From the NCBI RefSeq assembly GCF_007197775.1, contig NZ_CP041638.1, forward strand, positions 1,240,001-1,304,000: a DNA stretch of 64,000 nucleotides, in the 5' to 3' direction. Numbering within the stretch: position 1 is the stretch's first letter; each line of letters begins with the position of its first letter. The notes beneath the pieces were generated by a model that was given only the letters and a program-made list of their open reading frames with translations, was not told where the DNA came from and made no database searches. A program made the translations under genes and the position numbers. Of this stretch, positions 49,696 to 58,793 are shown one piece after another. This DNA is from Thalassotalea sp. PS06. Its GTDB lineage: Bacteria; Pseudomonadota; Gammaproteobacteria; Enterobacterales; Alteromonadaceae.

Positions 49696-50695
49696 AGCTG
49701 GTCTCCACCATGGTGTTTAAAGTCTTTAACGCGTCACCTGAGGCCAGTACCGTCAATACCATGTCCGCCGCTTGTTTTAGGCTGTCGGCTTTACCTGCAA
49801 GGTAGAGTAGGGCGGCGGTATTAATCACCACGGCATCTCGATGCGCATCCTCGCCATCACCCGCTAAAATCGCTTTGGTGAAAGCGGCATTTTCTTCAGG
49901 CTCTCCGCCTTGAATATCTTCAAGTTTGTACTGAGCCAGACCAAAGTTTTCTGGTGAAACCACTTTTTCTCTAAGGCTATCACCATCAATTTCAATCACC
50001 TGAGTCTCACCATGAATGGCAATTTCATCCAGGCCACTACCGTGCACGACCCAGGCGCGTTTCACCCCGGTTTTTTGTAACGCTTCGGCCATTGGTTTTA
50101 ATAAAGCCGGGCTGTATACGCCAAGCAACATGATGCTCGGGCTTGCTGGATTTACCAAAGGACCAAGAATGTTAAACAAGGTTCTCACACCCATGGCCTT
50201 TCGAACCGGAGCTGCGTGGCGAAAACCACTGTGATATTGAGGCGCAAATAAGAAGCAAAGGTTTGATGCTTCAATACATTTTGCTGCCGTTTCCGGTGAC
50301 ATTTGCAGGTTTACGCCAAATGCTTCTAGCAAATCTGCGGAACCGGATTTACTGGAAACGCTGCGATTACCATGTTTGGCAACCTTAAGGCCACAGGCCG
50401 CAGCCACAATCGCCGCAGTTGTTGAAATGTTAATGGTATGGGCGCCGTCACCGCCGGTACCTACACAATCAATTAAACCGTCGCATTTTAACGGGAAATC
50501 GGTAGCCGCATCGCGAATGGCAATCGCCGCGCCAGCGATTTCATCAGGACTTTCTTGTTTCATTTTTAATGCGGTTAAAACGCTGGCAAGTAATTCGCCA
50601 GGAATTTCGCCATTAACTACCTGAGAAAAAAACTGTTCAGACTGAGCAATGCTAAGGTCGTTGCCAGCCATTAATTGTTCGAGTATTTGTGACAT
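49688..50695 (-). CDS. trpD: Anthranilate phosphoribosyltransferase
   Basis: The 335-residue enzyme joins anthranilate to PRPP. The PRPP-binding signature is DCVGTGGDGAHTINIST (about 81-97), followed by KHGNRSVSSKSGSADLLEAFG and the RTLFNILGPLVNP motif. It is a stand-alone protein here, not fused to TrpG. It lies 31 bases after trpG. Confidence 0.98.
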   Translation of the reverse strand: MSQILEQLMAGNDLSIAQSEQFFSQVVNGEIPGELLASVLTALKMKQESPDEIAGAAIAIRDAATDFPLKCDGLIDCVGTGGDGAHTINISTTAAIVAAACGLKVAKHGNRSVSSKSGSADLLEAFGVNLQMSPETAAKCIEASNLCFLFAPQYHSGFRHAAPVRKAMGVRTLFNILGPLVNPASPSIMLLGVYSPALLKPMAEALQKTGVKRAWVVHGSGLDEIAIHGETQVIEIDGDSLREKVVSPENFGLAQYKLEDIQGGEPEENAAFTKAILAGDGEDAHRDAVVINTAALLYLAGKADSLKQAADMVLTVLASGDALKTLNTMVETSCG

Positions 50696-50726
50696 GATGC
50701 GTTTCCTAGTACTTAATCTTTATTCT

Positions 50727-51335
50727 TTATTTCGATGTTGGTTGCGCTTGGTTTAACAGATGCACAAAGCTCTGCTCAAGTAATTGACTGCCTTTCGACG
50801 TTAGCAGTGATTCCGGATGAAACTGAAAACCTAGAACTTTGTCCTGAGGATGTTCGATGGCCATCGCCATGCCTTGGTAATCGGCAATCACATATAAAGC
50901 TTCTGGCATTTTCGTCGCGATTAGCGAGTGATAACGTGCCACTGGCAAAGGGCTGGGTAGTTCTACAAATGGACCTTCACCGCTATGGTCTATTAATGAC
51001 GCTTTGCCATGCACAATCTCACCCGCTCTATCCACTTTACCGCCGTAATGTTCAACCAATGCCTGATGGCCAAGACAAATGCCTAGTATTGGAAACTTGC
51101 CGCAACAAAGCGCTAAAAGTTCCATCAGACAGCCGGCCTGGGACGGAGAACCGGGACCTGGTGAAACCACCAGGATCACCGGATCCGTTTCTGCGAGCAT
51201 TGTTTGGTAAATATATTCGGCACTGACGGTATTTCGGTAAATTACCGGCGCAAAACCTAATGTTTTAAATTCATCGACCAGGTTGTAGGTAAAGGAATCA
51301 AGATTATCCAGCATATATAGTTTGACGTTTTCCAT
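50727..51335 (-). CDS. trpG: Anthranilate synthase component II (glutamine amidotransferase)
   Basis: The 202-residue class I amidotransferase supplies ammonia to TrpE. The catalytic Cys is in ILGICLGHQAL, and the His/Glu pair is in FQFHPES near the C-terminus. The N-terminal LDNLDSFTYNLVDEF is typical. Its ATG overlaps the trpE stop (TAATG), implying coupled translation. Confidence 0.97.
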   Translation of the reverse strand: MENVKLYMLDNLDSFTYNLVDEFKTLGFAPVIYRNTVSAEYIYQTMLAETDPVILVVSPGPGSPSQAGCLMELLALCCGKFPILGICLGHQALVEHYGGKVDRAGEIVHGKASLIDHSGEGPFVELPSPLPVARYHSLIATKMPEALYVIADYQGMAMAIEHPQDKVLGFQFHPESLLTSKGSQLLEQSFVHLLNQAQPTSK

Positions 51336-53032
51336 TATGCTTTCTCTCCTGAACCGTCTTTGCTTTGAGTGCGATTAACCTTATTTGCTAATTGGATGGC
51401 GCGGATCACCGCTTGCGCTTTTTGCCTGGTTTCATCCGCCTCTGCCTGTGGGTCTGAATCGTAAACAACGCCCGCGCCCGCTTGGATATGGGCGGTATTG
51501 TCCTGAACAAATGCTGAACGAATAACAATACAGGTATCCATATCGCCGTCTCCATTTAAGTAGCCGACTGCACCGCCATAACTGCCGCGACGCTCGCCTT
51601 CAAACTGACGAATTAATTCGGTGGCGCGAACTTTCGGCGCTCCGGAAAGCGTACCCATATTCATACATGCCTGATACGCATGCAGGGCATCAAGCTGCGG
51701 CTGCAATGTGCCAATAACCCGAGAAACCAGATGCATAACATGGGAGTAGCGATCAACTTTAAGCAGTTCGGCAACATGACGAGTACCGCCGTCACTCACT
51801 CTGGCGATATCATTACGAGCCAAATCTACCAGCATTAAATGTTCCGCTTTTTCTTTTACGTCGTTGCGCAGTTCAAGTTCAATACGACCATCTAAATCGG
51901 CGCTGTAACTGCCGTCCCGGCGAAAACCTCGGCCTCGGGTTCCGGCAATAGGGTAGAGTTCAACCTGGCGATTGCTGGCGGTAAATTTTAATGCCGATTC
52001 TGGAGACGCTCCGAATAACTCAAAGCTTTCGTCCTTGAGGTAGAACATATAAGGGCTTGGGTTGGTCTTCTTTAACTGGCGATATGCCTGCACGGTATCA
52101 GGACATTCGATGGAGAAGGTACGCGATGGTACCACCTGAAAAATATCACCGGCGCGGATATGCTCTTTTAGTGCTTCAACCTGCTGACAAAACTCGTCAT
52201 CACTGACATTGACACAAACCGGCAATTCGTTTACCTCGCCGTCAGCTCCAGCTTTGCCACTGCCATCTGTACCGGGCAAAGCTAATTGCTCACATTGCTG
52301 GTGTAGTTCAATCAGGCTTTGTTTTACCTGCAGGCTTTCTGATTCCGTAAAACAATTTGCGATAAACTCGGTCGATTGTTGCTGGTGATCAATCAATACC
52401 AAAGATTGTGCCAGATAAAATACGTAATCCGGGCATTGGTTGGCACTGTTCGCGACTTCGGGTAAGTCTTCACTGACGCTGATTAAATCAAACGCGAAAG
52501 CACCGCCTAAAAACGTGGCATAAGGACTAGCGCTATCTGGCGCCATATTTTGCAATACACGTAATACCTGAAATGGATTACTGGCCAGAAGCCGTGAAGC
52601 TTCATCAAGGGTAGAATCAGGCGCGGAAAAAACTAAATGACATTGACCAAGACAATGATTCGGTATGTTTGCCGTTGCCAGATTATCCTCAACATCAATG
52701 ATGTTTTTAAACGCATCGCCGCCAAAGTAAACTTTTAATGCTTCTAACAAGGTTTGGCCGTCATTGGTTAAGGCAAATAGGTCGACACGATTACCGTGGC
52801 ATTCCAGTTTTAAACTGGTATCGATAAGCAAAATACTTTTCAGCGCACGCTTATCACTAATTTCTGCGGACTCGAGTAGCAGGCAATGGTGCTTGTCCCG
52901 GGTCAGCTGAGCAAACAAAGACAGCGGATCTGCCTGATAGGTACCGGCGAGGATTTCGGTTTGTACCTGTGTCTTAAATCCTACTTTCGCTGTTGATGTA
53001 TGTGCCGATTGTGTCGGTTGAGAATGATTCAT
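51335..53032 (-). CDS. trpE: Anthranilate synthase component I
   Basis: The 565-residue chorismate-utilising enzyme makes anthranilate and is the feedback-inhibited entry step. Motifs include HIRAGDIFQVVPSR, the PIAGTRGRG loop, ELRNDVKEKAEHLMLVDLARND and GTLSGAPKVRA. The N-terminal domain contains LLLESAEI, corresponding to the tryptophan-binding LLESA element. It is the first structural gene of the operon, 120 bases after the leader peptide gene, with the attenuator between. Confidence 0.98.
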   Translation of the reverse strand: MNHSQPTQSAHTSTAKVGFKTQVQTEILAGTYQADPLSLFAQLTRDKHHCLLLESAEISDKRALKSILLIDTSLKLECHGNRVDLFALTNDGQTLLEALKVYFGGDAFKNIIDVEDNLATANIPNHCLGQCHLVFSAPDSTLDEASRLLASNPFQVLRVLQNMAPDSASPYATFLGGAFAFDLISVSEDLPEVANSANQCPDYVFYLAQSLVLIDHQQQSTEFIANCFTESESLQVKQSLIELHQQCEQLALPGTDGSGKAGADGEVNELPVCVNVSDDEFCQQVEALKEHIRAGDIFQVVPSRTFSIECPDTVQAYRQLKKTNPSPYMFYLKDESFELFGASPESALKFTASNRQVELYPIAGTRGRGFRRDGSYSADLDGRIELELRNDVKEKAEHLMLVDLARNDIARVSDGGTRHVAELLKVDRYSHVMHLVSRVIGTLQPQLDALHAYQACMNMGTLSGAPKVRATELIRQFEGERRGSYGGAVGYLNGDGDMDTCIVIRSAFVQDNTAHIQAGAGVVYDSDPQAEADETRQKAQAVIRAIQLANKVNRTQSKDGSGEKA

Positions 53033-53086
53033 TATTTTTTGCCGAAACTATATATCTAATAACTAATTGATTTATAAGCCTAAAAA

Positions 53087-53115
53087 CGAAAAAACCCGCT
53101 AAAAAGCGGGTTTTA
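53087..53115 (-). terminator. trp attenuator terminator (segments 3:4)
   Basis: On the minus strand AAACCCGCT and AGCGGGTTT form a stem with an A/T loop, followed by TTTTTT. Segment 3 can instead pair with the upstream segment AGTGGGTT (eight pairs including one G-U), which would be the antiterminator. It lies between trpL and trpE. Confidence 0.9.
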
Positions 53116-53143
53116 AGTAATTTTTCGCGAATGCGCAAAGCCT

Positions 53144-53167
53144 CATAACCCACTATGTTGAGTTATG
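53144..53167 (-). promoter_or_regulatory. trp leader pause hairpin (segments 1:2)
   Basis: On the minus strand CATAACTCA pairs with TGGGTTATG over nine bases (one G-U) around a six-base loop containing the leader stop codon. Segment 2 of this stem overlaps the part that can pair with terminator segment 3, the classical choice in attenuation. Confidence 0.75.
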
Positions 53168-53212
53168 CCACCACCAAATAATCATAGTAATTGCTTGCTT
53201 TGCCTGTACCAT
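53153..53212 (-). CDS. trpL: trp operon leader peptide with three consecutive Trp codons
   Basis: A 19-codon minus-strand frame starts with ATG at 53212 and contains TGG TGG TGG as codons 13-15 followed by His-Asn-Ser-Thr and a stop. A shorter start at 53185 would give 10 residues. A ribosome stalling at the Trp codons would cover segment 1 and free segment 2 to form the antiterminator. Its position, 120 bases before trpE with a terminator between, makes the identification strong although the peptide is tiny. Confidence 0.88.
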   Translation of the reverse strand: MVQAKQAITMIIWWWHNST

Positions 53213-53246
53213 TACGGTCTGTTTCCACGTAAAATGTAAAATTCTT

Positions 53247-53275
53247 TTTATAGAAAACAGCAAAATTTACTGTAA
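53247..53275 (-). promoter_or_regulatory. Candidate trp operon promoter
   Basis: On the minus strand TTACAG and TATAAA are separated by 17 bases, which would start transcription about 30 bases before trpL. A TTGACT overlaps just upstream. No TrpR operator could be recognised with confidence. The divergent rnm gene starts 24 bases beyond. Confidence 0.45.
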
Positions 53276-53298
53276 GTCAACCTCTGGAGTAAAAACTC

Positions 53299-54261
53299 TT
53301 GAAAAAAAGTGGCGACACTCATTCAAAAACAGATTCAACAACCTCGGCGGATACCTCAGGTTGTGAAATAAACGCTGATAAAATCGCAGATGAATCGCCT
53401 GCGAATAAGGTTGCGTCTGTGCATGATATTCGCGTTGATTTACATTCCCATACTCAATGTTCGGATGGCCATCTCACCGTTCAGGAATTAATCGACCGGG
53501 CAAGTACTTATCAAATTGAACAGCTTGCCATTACCGACCATGATACGGTGGCTGCAATCCCTATTGCCAAAGCTCATATTGCCGAAAACGATTTACCTAT
53601 CCGACTTATCAACGGCATTGAAATATCTACCAGTTGGCAAGGCTTTGAAATTCACATCGTTGGCTTAAATTTTGATGAAAATCATCCCGCCATTATTGAT
53701 ATTGTTCAAAGGCAACAGGACACCCGTGAAGATCGCGCGATTCGAATTGGTGAAAAGCTTGCCAAAGCCGGTTTTGAAGACGCCTACGATGAAGCGAAAA
53801 AACTGGCGGGAGAGGGTAGCATTACCCGCGCGCATTTTGCCAAGGTATTGCTCAATCAAGGCCATGTTACTGGTATGCAAAAAGCCTTTGATAAGTATTT
53901 AGGCAAGGGCAAGCGCGCTTATGTAAAGCCAGGTTGGGTGGAAATTGATGAAGCGGTTGCCGCCGTTCGCGCTGCAGGCGGTATTTCGGTGATTGCCCAT
54001 CCGATGAAATATGATCTATCCACCAAGTGGCTGCGTCGCCTTATCGTTGATTTTAAAGCCGCAGATGGTCAGGCGATGGAAGTTGCATCGCCGCAAATGA
54101 ATCTTCAGCAACAGCAATTGCTGTTCGCTTTTTGCAAAGAGTACGACTTACTGGCATCGGTGGGCTCAGACTTTCATTATCCTACCCGCTGGAGTGATCT
54201 GGGACGCAATCTGCGCGTACCCGAAGATACTCAGGTCGTCTGGCAACACTGGTCGGAATAA
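53299..54261 (+). CDS. rnm: PHP-domain exonuclease/phosphatase Rnm (YciV)
   Basis: The 320-residue PHP protein has DLHSHTQCSDG (about 47-57), ITDHDTV, GIEIST and late metal ligands IAHPMKY and GSDFHYP. The E. coli homologue RNase AM removes 5' nucleotides from RNA and matures rRNA 5' ends; it also acts on 3',5'-nucleoside bisphosphates. The start appears to be TTG at 53299 after TGGAG. About 40 Ser/Asp/Thr-rich residues precede the PHP domain, longer than in E. coli. It is divergent from the trp operon, a conserved arrangement. Confidence 0.9.
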   Translation: MKKSGDTHSKTDSTTSADTSGCEINADKIADESPANKVASVHDIRVDLHSHTQCSDGHLTVQELIDRASTYQIEQLAITDHDTVAAIPIAKAHIAENDLPIRLINGIEISTSWQGFEIHIVGLNFDENHPAIIDIVQRQQDTREDRAIRIGEKLAKAGFEDAYDEAKKLAGEGSITRAHFAKVLLNQGHVTGMQKAFDKYLGKGKRAYVKPGWVEIDEAVAAVRAAGGISVIAHPMKYDLSTKWLRRLIVDFKAADGQAMEVASPQMNLQQQQLLFAFCKEYDLLASVGSDFHYPTRWSDLGRNLRVPEDTQVVWQHWSE

Positions 54262-54299
54262 AAATAATAATAAATACATGGCATAACGAGGTATAAACC

Positions 54300-54920
54300 A
54301 TGAGTCAGTTTTTCTATATGCACCCCGATAACCCACAACCAAGGCTAATTAAGCAAGCCTGTGAAATGATCCACCAGGGGGCAGTGATTGTTTACCCTAC
54401 AGATTCGGGTTATGCATTGGGTTGTCATATTGGCGACAAAGCCGCACTGGAACGGATCTGCCGTATTCGCAATATCGATAAACAGCATAACTTCACTCTG
54501 TTATGCAAAGATTTATCGGAATTAGCGACTTACGCTCGCGTTGATAACAGCCATTTTCGTTTACTGAAAAACAACACACCGGGTAAGTACACTTTCATTT
54601 TTAAAGGCACCAAGGAAGTCCCGAAGCGCTTGTTAAATGAGAAGAAGAAAACCATAGGTATTCGGATCCCTGAAAACAATATCGCCATGGCGCTGCTTGA
54701 AGAATTAGGTGAGCCTTTGATGTCTACCAGTTTGATCCTGCCAGGTAACGACAGCACAGAATATGATCCGGAATTGATCCGTGATAACTTAGAGAAACAG
54801 GTAGATTTGATCCTAAATGGCGGATATCTTGGAGAAAAACCAACAACCGTTGTCGACATGACAGATGACTATCCCATTGTTATCCGCTTCGGTGAAGGTG
54901 ACCCAAGACCGTTTTCTTAA
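54300..54920 (+). CDS. yciO: YciO (Sua5/YrdC family)
   Basis: The 206-residue protein has the YrdC-like fold features AVIVYPTDSGYALGCHIGDK (about 29-48), RICRIRNIDKQHNFTLLCKDLSELA and PGKYTFIFKGTKEVP. It resembles the TsaC threonylcarbamoyl-AMP synthase family but belongs to the YciO branch, whose own activity is uncertain. It lies between rnm and scpA in the typical gammaproteobacterial order. Confidence 0.93.
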   Translation: MSQFFYMHPDNPQPRLIKQACEMIHQGAVIVYPTDSGYALGCHIGDKAALERICRIRNIDKQHNFTLLCKDLSELATYARVDNSHFRLLKNNTPGKYTFIFKGTKEVPKRLLNEKKKTIGIRIPENNIAMALLEELGEPLMSTSLILPGNDSTEYDPELIRDNLEKQVDLILNGGYLGEKPTTVVDMTDDYPIVIRFGEGDPRPFS

Positions 54921-54968
54921 TCGAAGACGTTAAACGACAATAAAATCAATAGATAAGGGAAGTTGGCA

Positions 54969-55793
54969 TTGACCACAGCAACGACAACCGCGTTAAACAC
55001 TGACCAGGGAGAAATGCAGCAGCAAGTATTGCCGCTGGCGCTTGTCCATGGCGAGGCGGTGGTAGAAAAGCCTCAGGATCTGTTTATTCCCCCTGATGCG
55101 CTGGAAATCATCCTTGAGTCCTTTGAAGGGCCTCTGGATTTGTTGTTGTATCTTATCCGCAAACAAAAGTTTGATATTGTCGATTTACCGATTGCTGAAA
55201 TTACCCGCCAGTACATGGAATATGTCGATGTCATGAAGTCATTGAAGTTAGAACTGGCAGCCGAGTATTTGGTGATGGCGGCCATTCTCGCGGAAATTAA
55301 GTCGAGATTATTGCTGCCGAAAACCACGGTTGAAGACGAAGAGGAAGATCCTCGTGCTGAGCTAGTGCGCCGATTACAGGAATACGAAGTGATCAAGCAG
55401 GCCGCTGCAGATATGGATGAGTTGCCGCGTCTTGAACGGGATATTCATCTGCCAAATGTCGATTTACCGGAGTCCTATAAGCCCCGCGTTGTCGAGGCTC
55501 AGGTGGATTTACAGGATTTAGTATTGGCAATGCAGGGTGTATTGAAACGCGCTGAAGCGTTTGAGCACCACCACATTCAACGAGAAAACCTATCGACCCG
55601 CGAGCGTATGAGTCAGATCCTGGCGAAATTGCAACCTGGGCAGTTCGTTGAATTTAGCGACTTGTTTCAGGTTCAGGAAGGCCGAGCTGGGGTGGTGGTA
55701 ACATTCCTCGCAATTCTGGAGTTGATCAAGGAATCTTTGATAGAATGCGTGCAATCTCAGGTGTTTGGCCATATTCAGGTCAAATCCGCGTAG
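54969..55793 (+). CDS. scpA: Segregation and condensation protein A
   Basis: The protein has about 274 residues. The kleisin core begins ESFEGPLDLLLYLIRKQKFDI (about 50-70), followed by PIAEITRQYM, and ends with a winged-helix region (about 205-260). ScpA bridges SMC heads and binds ScpB in chromosome condensation. A TTG at 54969, eight bases after AAGGGA, is the likeliest start; a TTG at 54963 is too close to the ribosome-binding site. No ATG is available upstream of the core. Confidence 0.93.
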   Translation: MTTATTTALNTDQGEMQQQVLPLALVHGEAVVEKPQDLFIPPDALEIILESFEGPLDLLLYLIRKQKFDIVDLPIAEITRQYMEYVDVMKSLKLELAAEYLVMAAILAEIKSRLLLPKTTVEDEEEDPRAELVRRLQEYEVIKQAAADMDELPRLERDIHLPNVDLPESYKPRVVEAQVDLQDLVLAMQGVLKRAEAFEHHHIQRENLSTRERMSQILAKLQPGQFVEFSDLFQVQEGRAGVVVTFLAILELIKESLIECVQSQVFGHIQVKSA

Positions 55794-55865
55794 GCGTTTA
55801 AAGGTTTAGTTCAACTATTAATTTAAGTATTGATAACCAGAGTAGATTCAAGGGAAGGGCGAATT

Positions 55866-56435
55866 ATGAATAATAACAAGCAATTAAAAAACCTGATTGA
55901 ATCCATGTTGTTTGTGGCCGACGGTCCTTTGTCGATTAAAGCCATGCAAACGACCCTGGAAGATGATGTCGCATTATCCGGCAAACAACTTCAGGCAATT
56001 ATTAGTGAATTGCAGCAGGATTATGCAGAGCGGGGCATTCATCTGGTGGAAGTGGCCAGTGGCTATCGCTTTCAGGCGGCTAATGAACACTCTGAACAGA
56101 TCGCGTTACTGTGGAAAGAAAGAGCACCGCGTTATTCCCGGGCAATGTTAGAAACATTGTCTTTAATTGCCTATCGCCAACCCATTACTCGCGGCGAAAT
56201 TGAAGATATTCGTGGCGTTTCTGTGTCTAGTTATATAATTAAGACATTGCAAGAACGTAACTGGGTCAAAGTGGTAGGCCACAAAGAAGTTCCAGGGCGT
56301 CCAGCTCTGTTGGCGACGACCGATGAATTTCTTGATTATTTTTCATTAAAATCACTGTCTGAGTTACCAGAACTCATGCCAGTTTCTGAAATTAACCTCG
56401 ATTCTGAACAGGTTGAAGAGTTAGTGGAAGCGTAA
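55866..56435 (+). CDS. scpB: Segregation and condensation protein B
   Basis: The 189-residue protein has the tandem winged-helix layout of ScpB: LKNLIESMLFVADGPLS at the start, VEVASGYRFQA, and LSRAMLETL-like LETLSLIAYRQPITRGEIEDIRGV followed by GRPALLATTDEFLDYFSL. It partners ScpA. ATG at 55866 follows AAGGG at good spacing and is preferred to an in-frame start at 55830. Confidence 0.95.
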   Translation: MNNNKQLKNLIESMLFVADGPLSIKAMQTTLEDDVALSGKQLQAIISELQQDYAERGIHLVEVASGYRFQAANEHSEQIALLWKERAPRYSRAMLETLSLIAYRQPITRGEIEDIRGVSVSSYIIKTLQERNWVKVVGHKEVPGRPALLATTDEFLDYFSLKSLSELPELMPVSEINLDSEQVEELVEA

Positions 56436-56465
56436 CAACTTAAGCTTCTGTTTATGAGAACATAA

Positions 56466-57320
56466 ATGTCTGAAAAATTGCAAAAAGTGCTGGCTCGTGC
56501 CGGCAAGGGCTCCCGTCGTGAGATGGAGGCCATGATCAGCGCTGGTCGTGTCAGTGTTGATGGTAAAGTCGCCTACCTTGGCGACCGTGTCGAAGGCACG
56601 GAACAAATCCGACTCGATGGTCATGCGGTTAAAATCGTTGATGAAAAAGAGCAAATCTGCCGGGTTCTGGTTTATAACAAGCCAGAAGGGGAAATGTGTA
56701 CCCGAAAAGACCCGGAAGGCAGACCAACGGTATTTGATCGTCTCCCGAAACTTACCGGCAGCCGCTGGATTGCTGTTGGCCGCTTAGATATCAATACCTC
56801 AGGCATGCTGATTTTTACCAATGATGGTGAGCTAGCTAATCGCCTGATGCATCCATCCCATGAAGTTGAACGTGAATACGCGGTTCGTGTATTTGGCGAG
56901 ATTGATGAAGCCATGCTGCAGCGTTTGCGCAATGGTGTGCAACTTGAAGATGGTATGGCTAAGTTCAAGAAAATCACCTATCGCGGTGGTGAAGGACGCA
57001 ACCATTGGTTCCATGTGGTGTTAACGGAAGGTCGTAACCGCGAAGTTCGTCGATTGTGGGAAAGTCAGGGGGTGCAGGTATCTCGTCTGATCCGAGTTCG
57101 TTATGGTGACATGACAATGGAGCGCCGTTTACCTCTGGGGGGCTGGTTAGAGCTTGGCTTAAAAGATGTGAACTACTATCGCAAGTTGGTGCAGTTGCCG
57201 GTTGAAACCCAATCGAAAGTGAAGGTCGACGAAAAACGCATCGATAACACCAAAAGCCGCAAGATTCGCCGCAACGTTAAGAAGCATCAACAACGTCGTC
57301 AGGCACCTAAAAAACGCTAG
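56466..57320 (+). CDS. rluB: 23S rRNA pseudouridine2605 synthase RluB
   Basis: The 284-residue enzyme has an N-terminal S4 domain ([21 protein letters not shown]), the catalytic-Asp motif [20 protein letters not shown] and a basic C-terminal tail rich in K/R. The tail and the order after scpB support RluB rather than RluE/F. It modifies helix 89-proximal uridine 2605 in 23S rRNA. It is the last gene of the rnm-yciO-scpAB run. Confidence 0.94.
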   Translation: MSEKLQKVLARAGKGSRREMEAMISAGRVSVDGKVAYLGDRVEGTEQIRLDGHAVKIVDEKEQICRVLVYNKPEGEMCTRKDPEGRPTVFDRLPKLTGSRWIAVGRLDINTSGMLIFTNDGELANRLMHPSHEVEREYAVRVFGEIDEAMLQRLRNGVQLEDGMAKFKKITYRGGEGRNHWFHVVLTEGRNREVRRLWESQGVQVSRLIRVRYGDMTMERRLPLGGWLELGLKDVNYYRKLVQLPVETQSKVKVDEKRIDNTKSRKIRRNVKKHQQRRQAPKKR

Positions 57321-57328
57321 TCAAGGCT

Positions 57329-57370
57329 ATGGGGGCATCGGCTGCCCCATCGCTCTACTTTTTGCTGTTT
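57329..57370 (+). terminator. Possible terminator after rluB
   Basis: ATGGGG(G)CA and TGCCCCAT form a stem with one bulge and a five-base loop, eight bases after the rluB stop. The T run follows only after CGCTCTAC, so termination strength is doubtful. Confidence 0.45.
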
Positions 57371-57630
57371 TCCTGGGATTTGGTCATGATTTCTTCGTAC
57401 ATCAAAAGGACACCTTTGGCCAAAGCATCATAGTCTGGATGACGTTTTAACACGGACAGCATCTGATGCCCATCTTTGAAGGTTTTATCTAGAAACGCGA
57501 TGTCTCTGTCATCAAGCACACCGCCACCATTTACCTTTTCGCGCATCTCAGCAATTCGCGGGTAAGTGATGTCTTCAAACCGCTTTACCATCACGGCGAT
57601 AACGCCTTCGTCTCTTTGTTCAAGGTCCAT
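57355..57630 (-). CDS. Small cytoplasmic protein, unknown
   Basis: The 91-residue product starts at ATG 57630 after TTGGAGTG; a longer frame to 57690 lacks this support. It is charged and mostly helical, with VKRFEDITYPRIAEMREKVNGGGVLDDRDIAFLD as its most distinctive portion (about 14-47, shown here only in part by position). No family is recognised with confidence. It is convergent with rluB. Confidence 0.65.
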   Translation of the reverse strand: MDLEQRDEGVIAVMVKRFEDITYPRIAEMREKVNGGGVLDDRDIAFLDKTFKDGHQMLSVLKRHPDYDALAKGVLLMYEEIMTKSQENSKK

Positions 57631-57710
57631 GTTCACTCCAACAATTTGCCATGCATTTAAAGAGTATGAGTTGTTTAAAGTGGAATTCAAATTTCACATA
57701 ATCAGCCCAA

Positions 57711-57772
57711 CAGAGGTTCGCTTGAACCTCTTCCTTAATTCTGAGCTGCACAAAGACTAAATTGAATTGGTT
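57711..57772. mobile_element. Decayed MITE-like end fragment
   Basis: GAACCTC, TTCTGAG, TGCACAAA and TGAATTGGT occur in the same order and spacing as in the right end of the 265-bp elements (GAACCTC, CTCTGAG, TGCACAAA, GGGATTGGT). The rest of the element is absent. It lies between the small protein gene and the end of the MipA-like gene. Confidence 0.55.
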
Positions 57773-58600
57773 TTAGAATATATAGATAAACCCAAGCCCT
57801 ACTTCCGCTTCATAGTCGCTACGCGCGATCGGGCTATCTTTGATGTCGCCGCTGTAATGCTCATAAACGGCCTCGCCAAAAATCTGCCAGTTGTCGTTTA
57901 TGTAGTGGCGATAATTGTAATTAAATCCAATTGAGCGAAAACCTCCGTTTAAATCCGTCTGTTCCAGGCCAGATGCAATCGATTGCTCAGCGTCTATACC
58001 AAAGTCTTTATTCGCATAATCGCTGTCATGAAATACCACCGCGATAGCGATTTCATGGCCGCTGCCATCGATTTGGTCACCCAAACGACGTCCGATGCCA
58101 AAAAGGCCAAGATTTCCATTCTCACCGGCCACTATCCGGCCATCCAGCCAATATCGCCAATCGGCACCAAATGCACGACGAGCTTGTAATACCAGCTCTA
58201 AACCTTCCTCTCCTTCGCCTAGACCATCCAATCGGCCATCGTCGGAATCACCTTCTTCACGCCCCTCTTCGAACGCCAATAGTGCCTCGAAAAGCCAGAT
58301 CTCAGAACGCAACCCTCGCCATCCAAGAGCTTCACCTGCCCAGTAAAAAATATTATCGCCACTTCGCCATTGCACGGCGCCCGCAGGATCGATTTCGAAT
58401 TCGTATTCGTCCGAGCCTTCGTACGCAGACTCGTATTCAACACCTAAACCTAGCCCAAAAGCCCAGCCATCCTCTCCCTGAGTGAAATCCTCGAGGGAAG
58501 GCAATGGCACCAAAGCTGCGTTGTCATCTTGTGCTATTGCTGGTTGAAAGGTAAATAAATTTGCAGACACTGCAAGAAGTAAAACGTTGACGTTTTTCAT
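57773..58600 (-). CDS. MipA/OmpV family outer-membrane protein
   Basis: The 275-residue product has a signal peptide (about 1-23, ending AIA) and a mature region of alternating beta strands ending in an aromatic residue (GFIYIF), typical of an outer-membrane barrel. FGLGLGVEYESAYEGSDEYEFEIDPAGAVQWR near the start and GFNYNYRHYINDNW near the end resemble MipA/OmpV proteins (motifs cited by position about 45-76 and 225-238). E. coli MipA links murein polymerases and hydrolases; others act in antibiotic uptake. ATG at 58600 directly precedes the signal peptide and follows a G-rich site. Confidence 0.82.
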   Translation of the reverse strand: MKNVNVLLLAVSANLFTFQPAIAQDDNAALVPLPSLEDFTQGEDGWAFGLGLGVEYESAYEGSDEYEFEIDPAGAVQWRSGDNIFYWAGEALGWRGLRSEIWLFEALLAFEEGREEGDSDDGRLDGLGEGEEGLELVLQARRAFGADWRYWLDGRIVAGENGNLGLFGIGRRLGDQIDGSGHEIAIAVVFHDSDYANKDFGIDAEQSIASGLEQTDLNGGFRSIGFNYNYRHYINDNWQIFGEAVYEHYSGDIKDSPIARSDYEAEVGLGFIYIF

Positions 58601-58793
58601 AGGACCCCCCCGCCTGAGGTATTGAGGCAGAGCACTGCCCCCCTGTAGTTGATACGAGGATAAGTATACGCTAAGTTTTTGAATCGAGATTAGCACCTGT
58701 GTTCTTTTTAAAAACCATTGCAGAATATCAGCTAACCCTTTCCAAGCCCATTTTCTATGAACCGTTGATATCGCGCTTTTTCTAGAACTGGGT

